DNA from: Flammeovirgaceae bacterium UBA6059
GTDB lineage: Bacteria > Bacteroidota > Bacteroidia > Cytophagales > Cyclobacteriaceae
Assembly (NCBI GenBank): GCA_002435755.1
Contig: DIYH01000032.1
Location: 1-64,000, forward strand
Direction: 5' to 3'
DNA: 64,000 nucleotides
This document shows, piece after piece, positions 17,304 to 25,200 of the stretch (position 1 is the stretch's first letter; every line of letters starts with the position of its first letter). The position numbers were made by a program, and so were the translations under genes. Below the pieces are notes generated by a model that saw only the letters and a program-made list of their open reading frames with translations, was not told the DNA's origin and made no database searches.

Positions 17304-17894
17304 ATGACCATGAAGCAAATATTCTTATTGACACTCCTACTATGCGTTAAAAGTATTTACGCTCAAAACTCGGATAGTGAAAATCCAACAGTCCAGCGAT
17401 TGGACTTTCTTATTGGCACTTGGGAAATTGACTTTCGTATTTACGACACCCATGATCCAAAAGCCAGCCTGCCCCTGTTTACGGAGACCGGTACACAAAC
17501 ATGTGAGTATGACCTATCTTACCGGGGAGTACCCCAATTCATCATTTGCAAGGGTCAAATGATATGTGATAGTGGGCGTCTCGAGGGCAGAACCAGATCC
17601 TTTCAAGAGGCTATCAGGTACGGCAGGTTTGAAAACTCTTACGAGCGCATAGGCCTCTACAGCAATTGGCCCGCAACAGGCCTAGAACTGCTTACATACG
17701 ACTCTATTAATTCAAAAATGGTAATAGAAGGCGAACTTAAAGTACAGGACAACATGCTGGAACGATATCAGGACGTTTACCAATTCAATGATGACTACAC
17801 CTATTATGACCGCAGGAATGTCGCTAACTTCTCGGATATGTCAATAACCGAGTACAATCTCACCCTGACAGGAACTGGTCGCAAAGTGAAATAG
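17304..17894 (+). CDS. exported lipocalin-like (DUF1579-type) protein
   Basis: 196 residues with signal peptide MTMKQIFLLTLLLCVKSIYAQ. The mature part begins LDFLIGTWEIDFRIYD, the opening strand of DUF1579/heme-binding-like beta barrels (FLxGxWxG), followed by alternating strands (TQTCEYDLSYRG, YERIGLYSNWPATGLELLTYD, MVIEGEL) and a closing strand YNLTLTGTG. Members are usually predicted small-molecule binders of unknown role. The start ATG-ACC-ATG could also be the second ATG (residue 3). Its stop lies 3 bp from the stop of the convergent gene on the minus strand. Confidence 0.7.
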   Translation: MTMKQIFLLTLLLCVKSIYAQNSDSENPTVQRLDFLIGTWEIDFRIYDTHDPKASLPLFTETGTQTCEYDLSYRGVPQFIICKGQMICDSGRLEGRTRSFQEAIRYGRFENSYERIGLYSNWPATGLELLTYDSINSKMVIEGELKVQDNMLERYQDVYQFNDDYTYYDRRNVANFSDMSITEYNLTLTGTGRKVK

Positions 17895-17897
17895 CCA

Positions 17898-18371
17898 TTA
17901 TCTTCTGACAAACCAACTAACTTTTGCCTTGCGTATTTGATGGCTTGCTATTTCTCCTGTAATCGGATTTCTCATCATTCTATCTGTTTTACCATTACTG
18001 GAAGCAATCATTGACCACTCAAGGTTTTCTTTGAAGCTGATACTTTGATCATCAAAGTCAGGTGTCTGGCCAGTTATCGGATCAATCTGGGCCTGAACCG
18101 TCCGATCACTCATGATCGTTAGAAATTTTGCATCTGCAAAATGTTCCACTTTGCGAATAGGATCATCAGGACTCTGTCCACCCCATGAGATCCTCACCTC
18201 TTCTCCTGACCTGATTAGCGCTATCAACTCATCAAGGCTCCCCTTCACCGCATTTCCATTCTCATCATTTTCATATACCAGTCTCCAATTGTCCTGGGCA
18301 TTGGTAGCAAAAGTCATCAATACTCCCAAAACAATGACAAACGTAGTTCTCAGCAGTCTATCTTTTCTCAT
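17898..18371 (-). CDS. small exported protein, paralogue of the adjacent upstream gene
   Basis: 157 residues with signal peptide ending NAQ (MRKDRLLRTTFVIVLGVLMTFATNAQ). No family recognised. Mature pattern: WRLVYENDENGNAVKGSLDELIALIRSGEEVRISWGG, a central strand pair around HFADAKFLTIMSDRTVQAQI, a QSISF segment, and an ending KVSWFVRR. The neighbouring gene has the same order: WRSVYKNDEDGSPIRGDKDELIRAIRNGYDVRVGWGW, LEHMAEPLFTIVIQEKHVSVVID, QQSFREG, MTWFVDYP. The two are clearly tandem paralogues and overlap by 14 bp, so they are cotranscribed. Function unknown; exported to the periplasm. Confidence 0.75.
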   Translation of the reverse strand: MRKDRLLRTTFVIVLGVLMTFATNAQDNWRLVYENDENGNAVKGSLDELIALIRSGEEVRISWGGQSPDDPIRKVEHFADAKFLTIMSDRTVQAQIDPITGQTPDFDDQSISFKENLEWSMIASSNGKTDRMMRNPITGEIASHQIRKAKVSWFVRR

Positions 18372-18897
18372 ATAGTGGGATGTTGGTTTCGTATTGAGCG
18401 GTATTCGGATAGTCTACGAACCAGGTCATTTGATGGGTCTGAGGCCAGTCTTTCAACAACTCCCCGGAGGACCTATCATATACCTGAGCATTAAAAGTAC
18501 CCTGTGTGGTCAAAACAGTTTGCCATATAGCACCTCCTTCTCTGAAAGACTGCTGATCAATATCAAAGTAGTTTTTGAGCAAAGGGTGTGCATCGATCAC
18601 CACGGATACATGCTTTTCCTGTATCACTATCGTAAATAGTGGCTCGGCCATATGCTCCAGCCGAACCAGGCTATCGCCAATGGTATGCTCCCAACCCCAA
18701 CCGACCCGTACGTCATAGCCGTTACGTATTGCTCTAATAAGCTCGTCTTTATCACCGCGTATTGGACTACCATCCTCATCATTCTTATAGACACTTCTCC
18801 AACCACCCGAAGAAGTGGATTCCTGTTGTGGGCTTGAACAAGAAGATATAAAAACCGTGCAGGCAATACACAGCCAGATCACCTTAAAGCTATTCAT
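18358..18897 (-). CDS. lipoprotein, paralogue of the adjacent downstream gene
   Basis: 179 residues. Lipoprotein signal peptide MNSFKVIWLCIACTVFISSC with lipidated Cys20, followed by a Ser/Gln linker. The domain is homologous to the next gene (shared SVYKNDEDG, RGDKDELIRAI, VRVGWGW, QQSFREG and MTWFVDY patterns). It is the first gene of a two-gene unit and overlaps the second by 14 bp. One paralogue is lipid-anchored and the other soluble, which suggests subfunctionalisation, perhaps a membrane-bound and a free partner. No known domain recognised. Confidence 0.75.
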   Translation of the reverse strand: MNSFKVIWLCIACTVFISSCSSPQQESTSSGGWRSVYKNDEDGSPIRGDKDELIRAIRNGYDVRVGWGWEHTIGDSLVRLEHMAEPLFTIVIQEKHVSVVIDAHPLLKNYFDIDQQSFREGGAIWQTVLTTQGTFNAQVYDRSSGELLKDWPQTHQMTWFVDYPNTAQYETNIPLYEKR

Positions 18898-18996
18898 TTA
18901 CATTGGTCTTATGTATTGACAACTCTAACGCAGAATGCGGGAGGTACGCTTTGTCGTTGGATCAGAGCAAATGGATGTTTGACCTACAAAGCTTGC

Positions 18997-21213
18997 TCAC
19001 AGATTGAGCCAGTAGGTTATCTTGAAAGTCAATGCCCGAACCCTTGGCCCGCCAAAACGGATGAAACGGGTGCCTTCATTGTAAGCAAAATAGTTATCCG
19101 TGTAAACGAGGAAAATATCAGAAACAGGTTTGAAGCGCCATTGAAGCCTGCTGTTGATATTCAGATTATCAATCTGACTGTTGTACTGTACGAAAGTTGT
19201 AAAGAAGATAGACTTGGTAAATGTGAAGTCGAAGCGCGGACCTATTAAGATCAGGTTGGTCGTAGTGTAAGGCGAAGGAAGAAGAATTCTATTAAGCGTA
19301 AAATCAATCGAAGTAAAGCCAAACGGTTGATATCTGTAGCCTACACTACCAGCGAGGTTAAGGCGATGACCATTGAAATATTCGCCCGATCTGGTTCTGA
19401 GCTCAAAGAAAAACTTTTTGCGCTGGTCAGAAGTGTAGTTCGCAATGATCTGCTTGTTGACATAGTCAGTATCCGCTGGTAGCTCTTCACCATCCGACCC
19501 ACTAGGGTCGAACGGATCAAACAGGTAGGTGTACTGCTGTCGCAACCTCATACTAAACCTGGCCGTACTCCTCCATCTGATGTCATACAAAAAGTTGTAG
19601 TCCCAGTCCAGGAAACCATACGTTGAGTTACCGACCAGGTCAAAATCAAAACCAGGACCATGGCTTTGCACTCCGCCTCGTTCCGGATACCAACTGTAGC
19701 GTGTAGTAGTAGCCAACTGTCTGATATCAGTACGACGTACAAATCCAGCCTCTGGATTATACCCCTCACCTACTATCTGTGAGAAAACACGTGAAGACCA
19801 TCTCAGATCACTGTATTCCAGTGTCAAACCCGCGGCATAAGCAGCATCAGGCTGAAACTCTTCGAAGGTATGATGAACAAAGGCTTTGCCGTTCCATCGG
19901 TTATTAGCAGTAGCAAGATTAAAATCTGCTCCTACTGTACGATTGTACCTTCCAAACTCCACAGCATCGTATTCTTCCCGGTCATCAAACGTTTGCTTAT
20001 TGACCACAAGAAAATTGACGTTACTTCTGTCAAAGACCTTTTGCTGTAGTGATAATACAGTATAGTTATAAGCTGGCAAGCCGTTTTGTTCGTCCTTACC
20101 GGCTAACATTGATAAGTAGCCTAATCTCAGGTCATCATTGACCTTGCCGCTAAGCCTTACGCCTAGCGGAATAGGGTTCTGGATGTTCTGCCCGGTCGCT
20201 GTGTCCTGCGTCACTCCTATACGACGGCTAAAGAATGGGCGCGTCGAGAAGTTACCATATCCGGAAAACAGATCGGCATTTTCAAGGAAAAACTGTCGGC
20301 GCTCCGGAAAGAATATTTCAAAGCGATCCAGGTTAGTTACCTGCTGATCTACTTCAACTTGTGAAAAGTCAGGGTTGACAGTAACATCAAGGTTCAAACC
20401 AGGGGTAACTGCAAATTTGATATCAAGACCAGCCGCCAGATCATCTTCCCTGGGCAATCCTTCCTCAAAGTCTCTGTTCGTGTTAGCCGCTACATAGGGG
20501 ATCAGGGATATATTTGTTCCGGGTTTTCCGGTAGGGCGGTCCCACTTCATCTCACGCATGGTTGCCATATTTACGATAGAGAAGTTACGTTCTATCGGTG
20601 ACCATGTCGACCGCTCTGCAAACTCACTGTCAATCCTGTAGAAGTTGACGTTCCAGCTTTCGGCATTCTCCGCGAATCGTAGTGTCTTGAGTGGTATAGC
20701 CATCTCTGCCACCCAATATTTCCCGTACTGTTTGGCATTCCCGTACCATTTGTTGTCCCAATCGGGATTGAACGCGTTGCGTCCTGAGCCACCATTAGTG
20801 ATCAATGCTTCACGACGGACTCCATAGGGATTAATGCCGAACAAGAAGCCATTTGTCTTGTCTTTGAACGCGTCAAATATGACAGAAAAACTGTCATTGG
20901 CTTCTCCACGAAAGTCTCGTCTTAAAGAAGGGGTGATATACGTTCTATCTGCTTCCTGGTTCTGCATGATACCTAGCACGTAGATAAACTGGTCATCGTA
21001 GAGCACCCTGGCTACCGTTTGGGATACGGCAAGTGAAGTATCATATGGGAAATACTGCATGAAATCATAAGCAGAATCAGCCTCAAACCAGGCTTCTTCC
21101 ATGACTCCATCCAGCACTATCCTCGTTTTGGTTTCCTTAATGTTGATGGACTGAGCGCAGAGATCAAAAGAAACAACTACCACTAGCCCAAAGAATAAAA
21201 ACCTTTTAAGCAT
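18997..21213 (-). CDS. DUF5916 outer-membrane-type protein with CBM9-like N-terminal domain
   Basis: About 738 residues from ATG 21213; a TTG nine bases upstream is possible. Signal peptide MLKRFLFFGLVVVVSFDLCAQ. The N-terminal ~200 residues (IVLDGVMEEAWFEAD ... ARVLYDDQFIYVLGIMQ) are a CBM9-like domain as in carbohydrate-binding family 9-like proteins, with SVIFDAFKDKTNGFLFGINPYG. The remainder is DUF5916: a DVTVNPDFSQVEVD motif, then ERRQFFLENADLF and a long run of alternating aromatic strands ending in NYFAYNEGTRFIRFGG and a terminal YWLNL, typical of an outer-membrane beta barrel. Role unknown; often suggested to bind or move sugars or metals. Stands alone, 99 bp upstream of the paralogue pair. 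Confidence 0.87.
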   Translation of the reverse strand: MLKRFLFFGLVVVVSFDLCAQSINIKETKTRIVLDGVMEEAWFEADSAYDFMQYFPYDTSLAVSQTVARVLYDDQFIYVLGIMQNQEADRTYITPSLRRDFRGEANDSFSVIFDAFKDKTNGFLFGINPYGVRREALITNGGSGRNAFNPDWDNKWYGNAKQYGKYWVAEMAIPLKTLRFAENAESWNVNFYRIDSEFAERSTWSPIERNFSIVNMATMREMKWDRPTGKPGTNISLIPYVAANTNRDFEEGLPREDDLAAGLDIKFAVTPGLNLDVTVNPDFSQVEVDQQVTNLDRFEIFFPERRQFFLENADLFSGYGNFSTRPFFSRRIGVTQDTATGQNIQNPIPLGVRLSGKVNDDLRLGYLSMLAGKDEQNGLPAYNYTVLSLQQKVFDRSNVNFLVVNKQTFDDREEYDAVEFGRYNRTVGADFNLATANNRWNGKAFVHHTFEEFQPDAAYAAGLTLEYSDLRWSSRVFSQIVGEGYNPEAGFVRRTDIRQLATTTRYSWYPERGGVQSHGPGFDFDLVGNSTYGFLDWDYNFLYDIRWRSTARFSMRLRQQYTYLFDPFDPSGSDGEELPADTDYVNKQIIANYTSDQRKKFFFELRTRSGEYFNGHRLNLAGSVGYRYQPFGFTSIDFTLNRILLPSPYTTTNLILIGPRFDFTFTKSIFFTTFVQYNSQIDNLNINSRLQWRFKPVSDIFLVYTDNYFAYNEGTRFIRFGGPRVRALTFKITYWLNL

Positions 21214-21297
21214 CCGGCGCAATTTAATACCGCTGCTTCTGGATCAAATTCGGAATTATATAAATGGAAAAGGAATCAGTATGTTTATAACATTATA

Positions 21298-21338
21298 TAA
21301 AAAGAAGCTCCGACTACCTATGGTTGACGGAGCTTCTT
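21298..21338 (-). terminator. Rho-independent terminator
   Basis: AAGAAGCTCCG (21302-21312) pairs exactly with CGGAGCTTCTT (21328-21338) around a 15-base loop. Read on the minus strand, the stem is followed by a T-rich run (TTTTTATATAATG), which is what a terminator for the 21344-21634 gene should look like. It lies 5 bp after that gene's stop. Confidence 0.8.
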
Positions 21339-21343
21339 AGTCT

Positions 21344-21634
21344 TCAAAGAACTACGCTATATATAGACCTGATCGGAATTGATAGGTCGTTCTTTAGTAG
21401 CACTCTTTTTTCGGTTACAGCCCAGATGGTTGCTTCGGTCTCTTTGATTTCACCATCAGCGGTTTCGAAGATAATCCTGGTAGGTAGTTTGTGGGTATTG
21501 CCCAGTCTCATTCCTCTTTGGATTTCTCTTAATCGGTCATCTCGTTCCTCCTCATCGTTAAGCACCTCTCTTTTGGCATAGGTGATTTGATCAAGGGCAT
21601 ACTTATCTATTTTAACTAAAGCATTGGTTTGCAT
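21344..21634 (-). CDS. small conserved-looking hypothetical protein
   Basis: 96 residues, no signal peptide. Charged N-terminal half with a coiled-coil-like stretch (REVLNDEEERDDRLREIQRGMRLGN), then a compact beta-rich half: LPTRIIFETADGEIKETEATIWAVTEKRVLLKNDLSIPIRSIYSVVL. The second half reads like a small beta-barrel/PilZ or Sm-like domain (hydrophobic alternation with a DGE turn and a PIRSI strand). It is followed by a strong terminator. The clean composition and terminator support a real gene; function unknown. Confidence 0.65.
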   Translation of the reverse strand: MQTNALVKIDKYALDQITYAKREVLNDEEERDDRLREIQRGMRLGNTHKLPTRIIFETADGEIKETEATIWAVTEKRVLLKNDLSIPIRSIYSVVL

Positions 21635-21691
21635 TTTATTAATTGTTTTATGGTTAACAGAATTGTTCTAGGTAGATGATGAGACTACCGG

Positions 21692-21994
21692 TCACCCATA
21701 AAACATCCATTGTTGATATAGCAAATAAGCCACCTTCTCAATCATTACCAGATGGTCAATCTGGTCATTTCTGGTATGGTGGTCAAGCTTAAATGAGATC
21801 CAAAATGTGTCATTGCTCTTCGGGATGCATCCCCGACGCTCCTGAGAGCTTTGAAAATGACTTGATTTTACTTCTACTTCTGACTCTTCCTGCAGGCCGC
21901 TACCATGTATAAATGTCGGCGCACCACAAAACAACAGTAGTGATAGGCTATAAGCCAGAATCTGCGGAAGACGGTATTTGATTTGGTATCCCAA
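21692..21994 (-). CDS. possible small exported protein
   Basis: 100-residue open frame with an ATG start and a signal-peptide-like N-terminus (YRLPQILAYSLSLLLFCGAPTFIHG). The rest (EESEVEVKSSHFQSSQERRGC ... KVAYLLYQQWMFYG) matches nothing I recognise and has a rather random look. It lies between a terminator-ended gene and the terminator of the metalloprotease gene, on the minus strand. A 12-mer TCTAACGTTTGG upstream (22013-22024) is also found upstream of the gene at 3318-3758. Real-gene status uncertain. Confidence 0.3.
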   Translation of the reverse strand: MGYQIKYRLPQILAYSLSLLLFCGAPTFIHGSGLQEESEVEVKSSHFQSSQERRGCIPKSNDTFWISFKLDHHTRNDQIDHLVMIEKVAYLLYQQWMFYG

Positions 21995-22176
21995 GGCGGA
22001 ATTAGAATGATCTCTAACGTTTGGAGTTTAACTCCTAATGAATCTACTGACTCTATTTTGCACTAAAAGGTTTCATTTTTTTTACGAACCGCCAAATTCT
22101 GACAATTCTTCACAACCGCTTATGGAATATAAAAGCTTCTTAGCTGATCACCAGCAACGCTTGGACACAAGCCATC

Positions 22177-22208
22177 AAAAAAGGCCACCTTTTTTAAAAG
22201 TGGCCTTT
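22177..22208 (-). terminator. Rho-independent terminator of the metalloprotease gene
   Basis: AAAGGCCAC (22180-22188) and GTGGCCTTT (22200-22208) form a perfect 9-bp stem with an 11-base T/A loop. On the minus strand it is followed by TTTTTT. Located 18 bp after the stop of the 22227-27428 gene. Confidence 0.82.
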
Positions 22209-22226
22209 ACTGGTGCTTTTAGTTCT

Positions 22227-25200
22227 CTATCGTTTAATGAACTTACCTGTGAGTACAGTCTGACCTTCTACTAATTGATAAAGATAGATGCCTTGCTTTA
22301 ACTGACTCACATCAAACCTTGCTTCCCAAGCGAAGGCAATGCTTTCCATGGTTCGCTCTTCAACGATCCGTCCATCCAGGGTGAATATCCTTGCAAGTGG
22401 ATTTCTATTAAAAACTTGATTACTCAGCGAGATAGTAAACATACTCTGCGCAGGGTTGGGGTAGGCTCTTAACTGTCCGGAACTTATCAACTCATGTATG
22501 CCAGTAACTTGCTGACCAGCGCCGTTCACCACTTCTGAAACCTCAGATTCGCAACCATCAATGTTTACTTTGACCTGGATCTCAGCATTTACACCCAGAG
22601 GGATCTCGTAGGTCTGAGAGGTAGCGCCATCCACAGTCGCATTATCTCGTATCCATTGATTACCATCAGGACTATTTGACGTAAAGACCACCACTTGATT
22701 CGTAGAGTCGACCTGGCTTGATATCATAGGTTGCGAAGGATACACGCAGAAAGAGTCCATGATTGGATCACCCTCTTCCAGAGGATTCTCGTCCAATGAT
22801 GTGACAATGGTAACCAATCCAGGTCCTGTGATCACAAGGTTGCCATTCTCGTCTATCGTAGCAGGCCCGGTTACTTCATATATCAATGGAGAACCTCCGG
22901 GAGTAGTAAGCGGCAGGTCTATCTCTCCACCTTCACCTATAGTCTCCGGAAGATCTATCGGTTGTAGTATAACTGGTGCTGGCTCAACCTCAACAAAAAG
23001 TAGGGCTGGACTTGGTGTATTATAGTTCTCGTTTCCCGCTTGAGAAGCGATTACCTTGACTAAACCTGCACTATCGAAAAACACCTTGGTCCCATCAAGT
23101 CGTGCAGGGCCCTCTACTGCAAGTGCGATCGGTAGATCAACACTGCTTGAAGCTTCTATAGCCAGTGAGTCACCTGGTCGAAATACAACTCCAGGATCGT
23201 TTATCATTAACTCCTGATCACCCTTGGTCACTTCAAAGCTTGTTGAGTAGGTAGCCGGATTGAACAGATCATTCCCTGCCTGGGTCGCAGTAAGTGTTAC
23301 AATACCCACACCATTGATTTTCAAACCATCCGCTGTATTATCAGCAGGCCCTTCTACTTCCACACTTAACGGAAGATTAGAATCAACGGTAACAGTAAAT
23401 GGTATCGTCTGATCAGCGAACCTTACATCCTTTAACTCTGAGAAGGTAATAACCTGATCACCTTTAGATATCGTAATAAACCGAAAAACGTCTTTAGCTG
23501 CATTATAGAAATCATTACCAGGTTGTGATGCCCTAAAGACCACATCACCAATACCCGTGATCGTAGCAATAGAATCATTGATGGTAACCGGCCCTTCCGC
23601 CGTAAAGGTCACTTTCAAATCACTCGTAGCTTTAGCATCAAGTACTACAGTACTATCACTGAACAGCATATTACTGATCAACGCAAAATCAATCGACTGA
23701 TCTGCTTTATCAATAATACCATCACAGTCATTGTCCTTTCCATCAGGGAGGTGTGGGGCGCCTGGATATACATCAGCGTCTGCATCATTGCAGTCGCCAC
23801 TTTCCGCCACATACCCCGTAGGTTGGTCACAGGCAATGAGCACATCGTTTTCAACACCTATTCCATCGCCATCGGCATCCTTATACCATGTTGGTGCAGG
23901 TGTCTTATCAGGCTCACATAGCAATGGAGTAGTAAAAGTGCGCACAGTTGAATAAGCAGATTTAGCAGGTGTACCATTATCATCACATACTGTGAGTACA
24001 CTTACTTCATACGTGGTAGAGTCCGTTAATCCTGTAAGACCAAATGTATTAGTTGCAACTGTTCCCATCTGTGATAGCACATCGCTATTGGCTGTCTCAT
24101 ATAGTATTTCATATGTAGCATCAGGAGCAACAGTCGTCCAATTGACCGTGGCAGTTTCATCGGTAATATCAGCCACTGTTACATTTTGAGGTACCGATAG
24201 GGCAATGGCATCATATGTCAATGTCACAGATTCCTCTGCAAAGCATCCCTTGTCATTATCGGTCACCCTGATCGTGTAGTTACCATCAGCGAGTCCATTG
24301 AACGTAGTACCTGTTGTGCCGTTGGTCACCTGGGCCTGGTCCACCTCATTCTGACCCTGAAGGACTTGTACATTGTATGAACTCGGTGCATTCGTTGAAG
24401 ACATAGTGACAGCCACACTTCCGCTTCCGGGTAATGCACAACCGACACCATTGGTCGCTACTGCAGTGACACTAGGAATATCTTGCACACCCTGATCTAC
24501 CGTAAATGTCCTTGACGCAGATGATTCACACCCAGTCGCGTCATTGGTAACTTTTACCGTATACTGACCTGCTTCTAGCCCAGAGTAAACCGGTCCACCG
24601 GTAAAATCAGGCTGGCCATTGTCAGAGGAGCCATTCCACCAGCTAAATGTGAAGCCATTGGTCTGTCCTGTGATTGTCAATTGACCACTCGCATTACTAC
24701 CACAGCCTCCATTGGGAACAGATGTCGCATCGTTGACGACCGGGTCTGTTAGATCATTGCCTACCGGAATTGTAGCACTTGTCGAACGGCAGCCAGTTGT
24801 GTTGTTCACGGCCACTACAGTATAGTTTCCTTGTCCAAGTTCTGTATAAATATTTCCTCCGTCGAAATCCGGAGTAGCTTTAGCAACATCTCCAATAGAC
24901 CACTCGAAGGTATAGCCGTTGGTTTGCCCGACATCCGCAGTGATCTCAATTTGGCCATCAGGCGTACCTACACAGACTTCATTGTCTGACACAAGGCCCA
25001 TATCAAGTACAGGGTATACCCTACCATCGGCAATAGCCTGTTCTACTGACACTTCACAACTAGTAGCATCGTCTCTGATGATAACAGTGTAATCCCCAGC
25101 AGCAAGTCCGTCAATTTGTGAGGCCATACCTATTTGATTGTCCAAATCATTAGATGCAAACCATCTGAAGCTATATCCTACAGTGGTGGTTCCTCCAAGA

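Noticed and set aside
22038..22274. 78-codon plus-strand frame over the terminator and the end of the metalloprotease gene
   Set aside because: It runs across the terminator and into the antisense of the protease gene; a shadow frame without coding pattern.
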